Source of the DNA: an uncultured Flavobacteriales bacterium
GTDB taxonomy: Bacteria > Bacteroidota > Bacteroidia > Flavobacteriales_F > PHOS-HE28
NCBI GenBank assembly: GCA_937873385.1
Contig: CALMYC010000130.1
Coordinates: 1-44,832, forward strand
Length of the DNA stretch: 44,832 nucleotides
Direction: 5' to 3'
The position numbers and the translations under genes were made by a program. The notes beneath the pieces are model-generated. The model worked only from the letters and a program-made list of their open reading frames with translations. It searched no databases and had not been told where the DNA came from. Positions within the stretch are counted from its first letter, which is position 1, and every line of letters starts with the position of its first letter. Below, piece after piece: positions 9,401 to 17,864 of the stretch.

Positions 9401-12400
9401 CCGCCGCCGGGGCCGCAGGGGTGATCAAGACCGCACTGGCCTTGCGCGAGGAAGTGATCCCGTCCAACGTGGGCTTCGAGACGCCGAACCCCGCGATCGA
9501 TTTTGCGAACTCGCCGTTCCACGTGGCGAACGAGCACATCGCATGGCCACGCACCGCCACACCACGCATCGCGGGGGTTTCATCCTTCGGTGTGGGCGGG
9601 ACGAATGCCCACGTGATCCTCGCCGAGCCGCCCGTTATGGCCGCGTCGAGCGCATCGCGCAGCAAACAATTGTTCCTGCTGAGCGCGAAGAGCAAGACCA
9701 GCCTCGATGCCATGACGGAGAATCTCCGCGCATACCTCGAAGCACATCCGGAGGCAGCCCTCGCCGATGCGGCCTACACCCTGCAAGTGGGCCGTCGCCA
9801 CTTCAAGCATCGTCGCCTCATTGTGGGCGGCAGCCATGGCGAAGTGATCAAAGCGATCACCAACAAGGACACCAACCTGACCGGCACGCGCGAACTGCAC
9901 GAGGCCGCGCCCGGCGTGGTGTTCATGTTCCCCGGTCAAGGCTCGCAGTACGTGAACATGGGCCGCGACCTGCATGCCAGCGAACCGGTTTTCAAACAAC
10001 ATTTCGACCGTTGCTGCGAACTCTTCTCGAAAGAGTTCGGCACCGATCTCAAAGCCATCATCTTCCCAAAAGCCGGTGAAGAAGAGCAGGCTGCGGAACA
10101 ACTGAAGCAGACCATTTACACGCAGGCGTCGCTGTTCACCATGCACTACAGCCTCGCCAAGCTGTGGATGCACTGGGGCATCACGCCCGATGCGATGATG
10201 GGCCACAGCATCGGTGAGTTCGCGGCTGCGTGCCTGGCAGGCGTGTTCTCGCTGGAAGATGCGGTGAAGCTCGTGGCCAACCGGGGCCGCATGATGCAGG
10301 AACTGCCCGGTGGCAGCATGCTCAGCGTTCGTGCTGCGGAAGAAGATGTCGCCAAGAAATTGCCCGCCGGTTGCAGCATCGCCGCGAACAACGGTCCGCA
10401 GTTGTGCGTGGCCAGCGGTCCGCACGAGGCCATTGCCAAGCTGCAAGCCGAACTGGAGAAGGACGGCATCACCTGCAAGTTGCTCGTGACCAGCCACGCC
10501 TTCCACAGCCCGATGATGGATGCCATGATGGCGCCGTACAAGAAGGTGGTGGAAAGCGTGAAGCTCAACGCACCGCGCATTCCGATCATCAGCACCGTCA
10601 CCGCCGAATGGCTGAAGGACGAGGAAGCTACTTCCGCGAAGTATTGGAGCGATCACCTGCGCGCCACGGTGCGTTTCGCACAAGCCGTGAAGTTCGCCTG
10701 GGCAGATGCGGATCGCGTGATGCTGGAGGTAGGTCCGCGCACGACCGCAACCACGCTCGCGCGCCAGCAAAGCAGCGATCCCAAGAAACAAGCAGCCGTT
10801 TCCTCACTGACGGATTCCGCAGGCAACGGCAACGAACTGGCCCAACTGCTGAAGGCCGTGGGTGGCCTGTGGCAGAGCGGTGTGCTGATCGACTGGACCA
10901 AGTTCTATGAGGGCGAAGAGCGCCATCGGATCAGCCTACCCACGTATGCGTTCGAGAGAGTGAGGCATTGGGTGGATCCGGTGAATGTGGTGAGAGAGGG
11001 AAGTGTGGTAAAAGAGGTAATGGAGGTGCAGGATGTGAGCGCAGCCGATGCCAGCCTTTCACCCAAGGATCAACTGATCGCGCAGATCAAGCACCTCCTG
11101 CAAGAAAGCTCCGGGCTTGAACTGGCCGAAGCGAGCAACGAGGAGACTTTCCTCGAAATGGGCCTCGATTCGCTCTTCCTCACCCAGGTGGCCACATCGC
11201 TGAGCAAGAAGTTCGGGGTGAAGATCTCGTTCCGGCAACTGAACGAGGAAGTCCCGAACCTGGACAAGCTGGCGGACTACCTTTTGGTCAAAGGCTATTC
11301 GGTAGGCGGTGCGGCCGCAGGGGTCGACCAGGGTCGACCAGTGGCAGCCGCCAAGCCCACGGTGAACGCCCTCGAAGACGCCCCCGAACTGAAAAAGGTC
11401 TTCGGCGCACAGGCCCGCATCAGCAAGGAGAAGGTGGACGACATGACGCCGCAGCAGCGCGCGTGGTTCGATGCCTTCGTGAAGCGCTACACCACGAAGA
11501 CCGCCAAGAGCAAGGTCTTCACGCAGGAGAACCGCAAGCCGATGGCGGATCCGCGCGTGGTCACCGGCTTCAAGCCACAGACCAAGGAACTCATCTACCA
11601 AGTGGTGGTGGACAAGAGCACCGGCTGCCACCTGTGGGACATCGACGGCAACGAGTACGTGGACATCCTCAGCGGCTTCGGCAGCTCGATGTTCGGCTAC
11701 ATGCCCGACTTCATCAAGGAAGCCTGCCACAAACAGTTGGACCAAGGCATCGAGATCGGCCCGATGCATCCGCTTGCTGCTGAGGTGTCGACGCTGTTGT
11801 GCGAACTGACCGGCGCGGAACGTGCAGCGGTATGCAACACGGGTTCCGAAGCGGTGCTGGGCGCCATGCGCATGGCCCGCACAGTGACCGGCCGCAGCTT
11901 GATCATCTCCTTCAGCGGCAGCTACCACGGCATCAACGATGAAGTGATCATCCGTGGCAGCAAGAGCAAGAAGAGCTATCCCGGCGCGCCCGGCATCATG
12001 CCGGAGGCCGTGCAGAACATGCTGGTGCTGGACTACGGCACGCCGGAAAGCCTGGAGATCATCAAGGAGCGTTGCCACGAAGCAGCCGCCGTGCTGGTTG
12101 AGCCGGTGCAGAGCCGCCGCATGGAGTTCCGCCCCGTGGATTTCCTGCGCGAGGTGCGCCGGATCACCAAGCAACACGGAACGGCCTTGATCTTCGACGA
12201 AGTGATCACCGGCTTCCGCATGCACCAGAACGGCGCGCAGGGCCTTTTCGGCATCAAGGCCGACATTGGCACCTACGGCAAGGTGATCGGCGGCGGCATG
12301 CCCATCGGCGCAATGATCGGCAGCCGCCCCTGGATGGATGCCCTCGATGGCGGCGACTGGCGCTTCGGCGACGACAGCGTGCCTGAGGCAGGCGTTACCT

Positions 12401-12975
12401 ACTTCGCCCGCACCTTTGTGCGCCACCCGCTCACCTTGGCCGCCATGAAGGCCGCGCTGCTGCACATGAAGGCCGCAGGGCCCGGGCTGCAGCAACGGCT
12501 GAACAGCCTCACCGAGGGCATGGTGGTGCGCGCCAATGCCCTCTTCGACAAGTATCAGCTTCCCTACCGCTGGGTACACTTCGGCAGCGCCTTCAAAACC
12601 AAGTACGACGAGAGCGTTGGCTATACCGAGCTCTTCTTCATGCTGATGCGTATCCATGGCGTGCATGTGCTGGATTTCCCGCACTTCCTCACCACGGCCC
12701 ACACCACAGCCGATGTGGAATTCATACTCCAAGCCCTGGAAAAGACCTGCAATGAACTGCGCGAAAGCGGCTTCATGCCGGAGCGGACCTATCCCCTCCC
12801 CGTGATCAACAGCACGCTGAACGGGCACGCCTTCCAGCCCGCCGAACTGGTGGTGGAGGCCGGTGACGCGCCAGTGCCGGGCGCACGCCTGGGCCGCACC
12901 CCGGACGGCGAGCCGGGCTGGTTCGTGCCCGATCGGGAACGCCCCGGGAAATTCATCCAACTTGTGGAGAGCTGA
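6463..12975 (+). CDS. hybrid NRPS-PKS megasynthase, A-PCP-KS-AT-ACP-aminotransferase
   Basis: 2170 aa. Adenylation domain (about 1-520): YVLFTSGSTGRPKG, NQYGPTE, MYRTGD, GRIDGQVKVRGYRIELGE and PSGKIDRKALP. PCP with phosphopantetheine Ser561 (DLGGNSL). Ketosynthase (about 624-1057) with intact Cys794, His930 and His977. Acyltransferase with GQGSQ (about 1158-1162), nucleophile Ser1249 in GHSIGE and HAFH at 1345-1348, the signature for malonyl-CoA. ACP Ser1570 (GLDSL). Class III PLP aminotransferase (about 1690-2110) with Lys1940 in YGKVIGGG. There is no condensation domain before A, and no ketoreductase or dehydratase. It should load one amino acid, extend it with malonate, then transaminate the beta-ketone to a beta-amine, as known for MycA/McyE-type enzymes. 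A roughly 50-residue tail ends in PGKFIQL, resembling linkers after such aminotransferases. Substrate-pocket residues read D,V,Q,I,F,S,Q,V,V. Two palindromes are translated in frame (7654-7680, 9324-9353). The partner synthase follows at 13013. Confidence 0.93.
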   Translation: MSKQNGTLPGSIFSLLEHTVNTTPNAPALISHAGVQTYAELAAKAGRLAAILQLQGISPGAVTGLCMERSAELILSVLGILKAGAAYSPIDRTYPAERIAGMLEDAKPPVVITSKAHQHLFTGTAAKVLLIESIDLENGPLFEGPSPATPDDLLYVLFTSGSTGRPKGVAMHHAPLLNLIQWQLRTSVCGPGDRTLQFAPISFDVSFQEIFTTFAQGGTLVLITDEDRLNSTQLLRKIIAEKINRIIVPFVALQYLAEAVERTGEVPSSLKEVFTSGEQLKITPAIINLFKQLPGCRFCNQYGPTEGHVVSELELKGDPSAWPALPNIGKAIDNVKLYVLDERMKPVPAGEEGELYLGGACVAKGYIGRDDLTAERFLADPFITGGRMYRTGDRAAELPPGSSPGQAGEIDYKGRIDGQVKVRGYRIELGEVEVAMEKPPAVEQAVANVREDRPGLKRLIGYYVAKSEIGTNELRKHLASLLPDYMQPSAFVAVKELPRTPSGKIDRKALPAPDVKRPELDVAFAAPQTGVQKTLANVWADLLGIDRVGIDDNFFDLGGNSLLSIQAVAQLEGHGLKLPIVKLYQHPSIRACAAFLEGDAKAVSPAEMAKARAGARHVSRDKRDIAIIGMSGRFPGAANVEELWQSLLAKKNSISTWTADEIDPSVPEELRNDPDYVKARGVITDADKFDAGFFGVNPKVAALMDPQQRVFLETAWAALEDAAYDPAQFAGLIGVYAGMGNNTYYTRNVIGHPELIEQVGDFAVMTANEKDYIATRLAFEFDLRGPAISMNTACSTSLVAIAQAFKALRDGECDMALAGGIAITAPVNSGIVYNEGGMYSPDGSTRTFDAQGKGTSFSDGVGIIVLKRLDDAIRDKDHIYATIKGAALNNDGSEKASFTAPSVRGQAEVIAMAQADADVSPDQITYVEAHGTATPLGDPIEVEALTLAFRSGAAVASTHGSTQQFCAIGSIKSNIGHLTAAAGAAGVIKTALALREEVIPSNVGFETPNPAIDFANSPFHVANEHIAWPRTATPRIAGVSSFGVGGTNAHVILAEPPVMAASSASRSKQLFLLSAKSKTSLDAMTENLRAYLEAHPEAALADAAYTLQVGRRHFKHRRLIVGGSHGEVIKAITNKDTNLTGTRELHEAAPGVVFMFPGQGSQYVNMGRDLHASEPVFKQHFDRCCELFSKEFGTDLKAIIFPKAGEEEQAAEQLKQTIYTQASLFTMHYSLAKLWMHWGITPDAMMGHSIGEFAAACLAGVFSLEDAVKLVANRGRMMQELPGGSMLSVRAAEEDVAKKLPAGCSIAANNGPQLCVASGPHEAIAKLQAELEKDGITCKLLVTSHAFHSPMMDAMMAPYKKVVESVKLNAPRIPIISTVTAEWLKDEEATSAKYWSDHLRATVRFAQAVKFAWADADRVMLEVGPRTTATTLARQQSSDPKKQAAVSSLTDSAGNGNELAQLLKAVGGLWQSGVLIDWTKFYEGEERHRISLPTYAFERVRHWVDPVNVVREGSVVKEVMEVQDVSAADASLSPKDQLIAQIKHLLQESSGLELAEASNEETFLEMGLDSLFLTQVATSLSKKFGVKISFRQLNEEVPNLDKLADYLLVKGYSVGGAAAGVDQGRPVAAAKPTVNALEDAPELKKVFGAQARISKEKVDDMTPQQRAWFDAFVKRYTTKTAKSKVFTQENRKPMADPRVVTGFKPQTKELIYQVVVDKSTGCHLWDIDGNEYVDILSGFGSSMFGYMPDFIKEACHKQLDQGIEIGPMHPLAAEVSTLLCELTGAERAAVCNTGSEAVLGAMRMARTVTGRSLIISFSGSYHGINDEVIIRGSKSKKSYPGAPGIMPEAVQNMLVLDYGTPESLEIIKERCHEAAAVLVEPVQSRRMEFRPVDFLREVRRITKQHGTALIFDEVITGFRMHQNGAQGLFGIKADIGTYGKVIGGGMPIGAMIGSRPWMDALDGGDWRFGDDSVPEAGVTYFARTFVRHPLTLAAMKAALLHMKAAGPGLQQRLNSLTEGMVVRANALFDKYQLPYRWVHFGSAFKTKYDESVGYTELFFMLMRIHGVHVLDFPHFLTTAHTTADVEFILQALEKTCNELRESGFMPERTYPLPVINSTLNGHAFQPAELVVEAGDAPVPGARLGRTPDGEPGWFVPDRERPGKFIQLVES
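7654..7680. repeat. in-frame palindrome inside the adenylation domain
   Basis: Arms CCCCGGG (7659-7665) and CCCGGGG (7671-7677) flank TCAAG and are extended outward by TTGC/GCAA with a two-base bulge on the left. Translated it gives a PPGSSPGQA insertion between the A7 motif (YRTGD) and A8 (GRIDGQVKVRG), where related domains have a short LPDG turn. Confidence 0.7.
9324..9353. repeat. 30-bp near-perfect palindrome inside the ketosynthase
   Basis: Fifteen-base arms meet at a CCATGG centre with a single mismatched pair (9333/9344). It encodes about VASTHGSTQQ, lengthening the loop between catalytic His930 and the FCAIGSIKSNIGH block, so the element is carried as an in-frame insertion. Confidence 0.75.
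11322..11341. repeat. tandem duplication of GGTCGACCAG
   Basis: Two exact adjacent copies of a 10-bp unit, each containing the palindrome GGTCGACC, lie in the linker between the ACP and the aminotransferase domain. Two 10-bp copies add 20 bases, so a one-copy change would break the frame unless compensated. Confidence 0.6.
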
Positions 12976-12977
12976 CC

Positions 12978-13016
12978 ATGCGCATGATCCTTCACATCCA
13001 TTCCACCGGTGAATGA
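12978..13016 (+). other. 12-codon leader ORF between the two megasynthase genes
   Basis: An ATG two bases after the first synthase's stop opens MRMILHIHSTGE and stops at TGA 13014-13016. That stop overlaps the ATG at 13013 of the second synthase as ATGA. It could carry ribosomes across the 37-base gap (inference) or be chance. There is no strong ribosome site. Confidence 0.25.
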
Positions 13017-16000
13017 CCATGGAAAAATTCATCCCGGAGGTAATTGGCATAAAGGTGGACCACGATCCGTTCAGCGGTCCGGCCATCCTGCGCACCATAC
13101 CCACCACCGAGTCGCAAATGGAGGTGTTCGCGGCATCGGAGATGGGCAAGGAAGCCAATTGCGCGTATGTGGAAAGCATTTCACTGGTGCTAACCGGCGA
13201 TCTCCGCAGGGATGCCTTGGAGCTTGCGCTAAAAGACCTGGGAGCCCGTCATGAAAGCCTGCGAAGCACCATAAGCCCGAACGGCTTGCGCATGATGGTG
13301 CTTGAACGGGCGGACCTCGCCGTACCCTATGAAGACCTCTCCGGTCTTGGTGAACAAGCACGCGACTCCCGCTCAAGGCAACTTGCCGAAGCGGACATGC
13401 GCCAACCCTTCGACCTGGTGAACGGCCCCCTGTTCAGGGTGATCCTCACCAAGGAAGCACCCGACCGGCACGTATTGCGCATGAGCGGCCACCATGCGGT
13501 ATTGGACGGCTGGAGCTTGGGCATCCTGATGGCCGAGGCCAGCACCCTGTACAACGCGCATCTGGCCGGCCTCATGCCGGCCCTTCCGCCCGCAGAACCA
13601 TTCAGCCGCTATGTGCAGGCCAGCCTTGATTTCGCCAAGAGCAACGCCCATGCGGCCGTGGAACAATACTGGACCGGGCTGTACAAAGATTCCATGCCCC
13701 GCATGGACCTGCCCACCGACCGGGCACGACCCGTGCCCAAGACCTTCAACGGCCACCGCTTGGACCTGCCGATGGACAGGGTGCTTGTACACGGGCTGAG
13801 GTCCGTGGCCACGCGCAACGGCACCAGCTTCGTGACCACCCTGCTCTGCGCATTTGAGCTATTGCTGCACAAGCTCACCGGCTCCAACGACCTTGTAACG
13901 GGGCTGCCCGCCGCAGGCCAAAGCGACCTGGGCATGAAGCACCTGGTGGGGCACTGCGTGAACCTGCTCGCCCTGCGCAGCCGGATCGATGAGGAAGAAA
14001 CCTTCGACCAGTACCTGAAGCTGCGCCGCACCCAAGTGCTCGATGCCTTCGACCACCAGAAGTACACCTTCGGCACACTGTTGCAAAAGCTGAAGGTGCC
14101 CCGCGAGCCTGGCCGCATTCCGTTGGTGCCAGTGGTGTTCAACGTGGACATGAACATGGACGACGGGGTGTCCTTCACCGGGCTCGCCCACCGCTTCCTA
14201 AGCAACCCCAGGCACTACGAGAACTTCGAACTCTTTCTGAACGCCACCGGGCAGGGTGACGACCTGATCCTGGAATGGAGCTACAACACGGACCTGTTCG
14301 ACAAGGCCACCATCCGCAACTGGATGGACCAGCTGAACACCCTGGTACGGCGCATCAGTGGCAACAGCACCCTGCCCATTGGCGCATTGCTGGGGGAAGA
14401 GGAACCCGCAGCGCGAAAAATGCCCCTGCCCGAATGGCAAGGCACCGCCACGGACATACCGCGCGGAACCAGCATAGGCGCACTGTTTGACGAGGTGGTT
14501 TCCGCACATGGCGCAAACACCGCCTTGGTGGCACCCGACGGCGAATGGAGCTATGCCCAATTGCACGACCGCATGGCCTCCATTGCCACGGCACTTCATG
14601 CCGCTGGCGTAAAGCCCGGCGATCCGGTGGGCCCTTGCACGGACCGTAGCGCGGACATGGTTGCGGCCATGCTGGCCATCCTTTGGTGCGGTGCCGCCTT
14701 CGTACCCTTCGATCCCGGCTACCCCGCGGAACGGCTGGAGTACATGCTGGAAGACTCGGATGTACGCGTGCTGATCACCCAACGGCACCTCTCAGCGGCC
14801 CTGCCCAAGCATGCAGCACATACTTTGTTCGTGGAAGACCTGCATGATGCGGGATCGCCGCAACCGCCGCTAGGAGGCCCGGATGCACCCGCATACATCA
14901 TGTACACCTCGGGCTCCACTGGAAAACCCAAGGGCGTGGTTGTTCCCCACCGTGCCGTGATCCGCCTGGTGCGCAACCAGAACTATCTGCCTTTCGGGCC
15001 AGGCCTCGCCATTCTGCAACTCTCCAACATCTCCTTCGACGCATCCACATTGGAATTGTGGGGAGCACTGCTGAACGGAGCCAAACTCGTGCTTCAACCC
15101 CAGCAGAAGCCCACGCTGCAAGAGATCATCGACACCATTGACCAGCACCGGGTGACCACGGTGTGGTTCACGTCGGGATTGTTCAATTTAATGGTTGACG
15201 ACCACTTGGAGCAGTTGCGCAACTTGAAGCACATCCTGGCCGGGGGCGATGCCCTTAGCGTGCCCCATGTGAAGCGGGCCTTGCGCGCATTGGGCCCTGG
15301 CGTGCTGATCAATGGCTACGGCCCTACGGAGAACACCACCTTCACGTGCTGCCATGCCATAGACAACGAGCATTCGCTCCAGGCCCGCGTGCCTATCGGC
15401 AAGCCCATAGCGAACACCACGGTGCACATCCTGGGCCCCGACCTGCAACCGGTTGCCATAGGGGAAAAAGGAGAACTGTACGCCGGCGGGGAAGGTGTAG
15501 CACTTGGCTATTGGCGCAAGCCCGAGCTCACAGCGGCACAATTCATCCCGGACCCGTTCAGCAAGATCCCCGGCGCCAAGCTCTACCGCACGGGCGACCA
15601 GGTACGCTGGCTGCCCGACGGCACCATCGACTTTTTGGGACGCGGGGACGGGCAGGTAAAGGTGCGCGGCTTCCGCGTGGAGCTTGGCGAAATAGAAAAC
15701 GCCATCAGCGAGGTGGCCGGCGTAAAAGACCGCGTGGTGGCTGCGCGCACCGACGGCCCCGGCGAAAAGCAGCTGGTGGCCTACCTGGTGCCCGTGCCGT
15801 CCATCGGCGACATGGAAGCGCAGGAAGCACTGATCCAACAGGTGCGCGACCACCTGCGCAATACCCTGCCGGACCACATGGTGCCTGCGGCCTTCGTGAT
15901 CCTGCCCGAACTGCCCCTTACGGCAAACGGCAAGGTGGACAAGCGGGCGCTGCCAGCCCCGGAGCACCGCTCGCAAACCATGGCTGCAGGACACGTGGCG

Positions 16001-16969
16001 CCGCGGAACGACAAGGAAGAACGCATAGCGAAGATCTGGGGGCAATTGTTGAACGTGCCAGGGATCGGTGTACACGACAACTTCTTCGACCTGGGCGGGC
16101 ACTCCCTGATCGGCATCCAGCTGCTGGCGCGCGTGGAAGAACAATTCGGCAAGCGCCTACCCCTAAACTCCCTGTTCCAAGCGCCCACCGTGGCCGCCTT
16201 CGCCAAGCTGGTACACAGCAAGAACGGCACCAACGGATTGAAGAACCTCGCCGCATTGCAGCCCGAGGGCAAGCGCATGGCCTTCTTCTGCGTACATGGC
16301 GATGAGCTGAACCACCACCTAATGCGCCACCTGGGCAAGGACCAGCCCTTCTATGCCTTTTTCCACCAGGGCGAAAACGGCCTTCCCTTTGCGCATTTCA
16401 CGGTGGAGGACATTGCCGGCCACTACGTGCGCGAACTGCTCACCGTGCAGCCGGAAGGCCCCTTTCTGCTCGGCGGATACTCCTTCGGCGGCATTGTGGC
16501 CTACGAAATGGCCCAGCAGCTTACCAGGGCCGGGCACGAAGTACCGCTCTTGGCCCTGTTCGATATGCCCTCGCCCGAGCTCTTCATGCAGAACATGGAG
16601 CGCGAACGCAAGCTGCACGAACCCTTGAAGGACGCAGTGGTGCGCTGGTTGGCGCGGCGCGCTCTGGCCAAGGGGCGCATCCGGTCGCCACGCCTGCAGC
16701 ACTACTACATCATCGACAACTACAACAAGGCGATACAGGCCTACCAGCCCCAACCGTACCGCGGGCCATTAACCGTGTTCAAAGCCTCGGGCACCTCAGG
16801 CCCGGAAGACATGGGCTGGGCCAAGCTGGTAACGGGCCCTATCGAAACCCGTGTATTGCCGGGCGACCACTACAGCCTGATCCGGGAACCGGGCGTGACG
16901 CGCTTGGTGCATGAACTCGGAGCGAGCATAGATCGCGCAACAAACCGCCATGCGGTGGAGGCCGTTTGA
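13013..16969 (+). CDS. NRPS, C-A-PCP-TE, chain-terminating module
   Basis: 1318 aa; an ATG at 13019 is an equally good start with GGTGA upstream. Condensation domain (about 1-450) with an intact HHAVLDG catalytic motif. Adenylation domain (about 480-980): YIMYTSGSTGKPKGV, NGYGPTEN, LYRTGDQVRWLPDG, GRGDGQVKVRGFRVELGE and TANGKVDKRALP. Pocket residues read D,A,L,W,L,G,G,T,F plus the A10 lysine, essentially a published valine code. PCP Ser1031 (DLGGHSL). Type I thioesterase with Ser1157 in GYSFGG, Asp1184 and His1286 (GDHYS). It should accept the beta-amino acyl chain from the preceding synthase, join it to valine and release the product by hydrolysis or cyclisation. The PPTase gene starts two bases after its stop. 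No epimerase or methyltransferase domain is present. Confidence 0.93.
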   Translation: MTMEKFIPEVIGIKVDHDPFSGPAILRTIPTTESQMEVFAASEMGKEANCAYVESISLVLTGDLRRDALELALKDLGARHESLRSTISPNGLRMMVLERADLAVPYEDLSGLGEQARDSRSRQLAEADMRQPFDLVNGPLFRVILTKEAPDRHVLRMSGHHAVLDGWSLGILMAEASTLYNAHLAGLMPALPPAEPFSRYVQASLDFAKSNAHAAVEQYWTGLYKDSMPRMDLPTDRARPVPKTFNGHRLDLPMDRVLVHGLRSVATRNGTSFVTTLLCAFELLLHKLTGSNDLVTGLPAAGQSDLGMKHLVGHCVNLLALRSRIDEEETFDQYLKLRRTQVLDAFDHQKYTFGTLLQKLKVPREPGRIPLVPVVFNVDMNMDDGVSFTGLAHRFLSNPRHYENFELFLNATGQGDDLILEWSYNTDLFDKATIRNWMDQLNTLVRRISGNSTLPIGALLGEEEPAARKMPLPEWQGTATDIPRGTSIGALFDEVVSAHGANTALVAPDGEWSYAQLHDRMASIATALHAAGVKPGDPVGPCTDRSADMVAAMLAILWCGAAFVPFDPGYPAERLEYMLEDSDVRVLITQRHLSAALPKHAAHTLFVEDLHDAGSPQPPLGGPDAPAYIMYTSGSTGKPKGVVVPHRAVIRLVRNQNYLPFGPGLAILQLSNISFDASTLELWGALLNGAKLVLQPQQKPTLQEIIDTIDQHRVTTVWFTSGLFNLMVDDHLEQLRNLKHILAGGDALSVPHVKRALRALGPGVLINGYGPTENTTFTCCHAIDNEHSLQARVPIGKPIANTTVHILGPDLQPVAIGEKGELYAGGEGVALGYWRKPELTAAQFIPDPFSKIPGAKLYRTGDQVRWLPDGTIDFLGRGDGQVKVRGFRVELGEIENAISEVAGVKDRVVAARTDGPGEKQLVAYLVPVPSIGDMEAQEALIQQVRDHLRNTLPDHMVPAAFVILPELPLTANGKVDKRALPAPEHRSQTMAAGHVAPRNDKEERIAKIWGQLLNVPGIGVHDNFFDLGGHSLIGIQLLARVEEQFGKRLPLNSLFQAPTVAAFAKLVHSKNGTNGLKNLAALQPEGKRMAFFCVHGDELNHHLMRHLGKDQPFYAFFHQGENGLPFAHFTVEDIAGHYVRELLTVQPEGPFLLGGYSFGGIVAYEMAQQLTRAGHEVPLLALFDMPSPELFMQNMERERKLHEPLKDAVVRWLARRALAKGRIRSPRLQHYYIIDNYNKAIQAYQPQPYRGPLTVFKASGTSGPEDMGWAKLVTGPIETRVLPGDHYSLIREPGVTRLVHELGASIDRATNRHAVEAV

Positions 16970-16971
16970 CC

Positions 16972-17712
16972 ATGCCACGAACGCTGACCGTACACTGCGA
17001 GGCGGCAGTGCATGCCCGCCTGGAACCCGTGTCGCCAGGCATGCCCGGCACCGGTGAAGCTTGGCTGCATTTCGGCACCCTCCGCTCCTTGGCCCAGCGA
17101 TCAGCACACTTCCTCTCCTTGCTGGACCAGGAGGAGCTTGCGCGCGCCGAGCGCTTCCGGTTTGCCAAGGACCGCGAGCGGTTCATTGTGGGGCACGGGT
17201 TGCTGCGCGAACTCCTGGGCCGCTATTTGCACCGCTCGCCCAAGGACCTGGTGCTGCTTCGCGGCGAATTTGGAAAGCCCTACTTGGCTGGCGACCCGCT
17301 GCACTTCAACCTCAGCGACACCAAGGATGCCGTGCTGGTGGCGTTGGCCGACCAGCCCATCGGTGCGGACATAGAGACCATGAACCGCAACACGGACCAC
17401 GAGCGCGTGGCTGAACACTACTTCACGAAGCCGGAGGTGGAGAGCATCATGCACGCTCAAGACGGCAAGCGCCGCTTCCTGGAACTATGGACACGCAAAG
17501 AGGCCGTGCTGAAAGCCTGCGGCGTGGGCTTGATGGACGATCTGCACAGCTTGAACGTGGGCGATGCGTACAACGAAATGACGATCTCACACCCGGATTT
17601 TGTGCGGATGGCCGGGGCGGAATACCATGTGCGGACAGCCTGCGTAGGGCGAGATCATTTGGTGAGCATCGCTGCGGAAAGGGCATTTACCACACGCTTA
17701 CATGCGGTTTAG
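16972..17712 (+). CDS. Sfp-type 4'-phosphopantetheinyl transferase
   Basis: 246 aa from the ATG at 16972; a TTG at 16966 is in frame but the ATG has GGAGG ten bases upstream (16957-16961), one of the few clear Shine-Dalgarno sites here. The enzyme moves phosphopantetheine from CoA to carrier-protein serines. Family signatures are IGADIE with Mg-binding Asp133 and Glu135, and WTRKEAVLKACG with Lys176, Glu177 and Lys181. The length fits the Sfp group rather than the shorter AcpS. It sits two bases after the NRPS stop, so it very likely primes the PCP and ACP sites of both synthases. It is the last obvious gene of the biosynthetic operon. Confidence 0.92.
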   Translation: MPRTLTVHCEAAVHARLEPVSPGMPGTGEAWLHFGTLRSLAQRSAHFLSLLDQEELARAERFRFAKDRERFIVGHGLLRELLGRYLHRSPKDLVLLRGEFGKPYLAGDPLHFNLSDTKDAVLVALADQPIGADIETMNRNTDHERVAEHYFTKPEVESIMHAQDGKRRFLELWTRKEAVLKACGVGLMDDLHSLNVGDAYNEMTISHPDFVRMAGAEYHVRTACVGRDHLVSIAAERAFTTRLHAV

Positions 17713-17822
17713 CCCCTTGAATGATATCGCCGTGCACATTTTGGAAAAGATAGCCACCTCTCTGGATCTTGATCTAGAAGGCCCTGTACATTAGCTGCAC
17801 CTTTAACCCAACTTTTACATGA

Positions 17823-17850
17823 GCCAAACGCCAAACGCCAAACGCCAAAC
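17823..17850. repeat. heptanucleotide tandem repeat GCCAAAC x4
   Basis: Four perfect copies of GCCAAAC follow an ATG at 17819. With four copies that ATG reads only 17 codons to a TAA. Removing one copy puts it in frame with the lipoprotein gene and gives a basic N-terminus, MSQTPNAKRLTRYVLKVAC. Copy-number change by slippage would therefore switch the frame. Confidence 0.7.
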
Positions 17851-17864
17851 GCTTAACACGCTAC

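Noticed and set aside
11059-13179. 706-codon open frame antisense to the megasynthase
   Set aside because: A GC-rich shadow of conserved KS/ACP/aminotransferase codons; translated it is His/Ala-rich with no domain.
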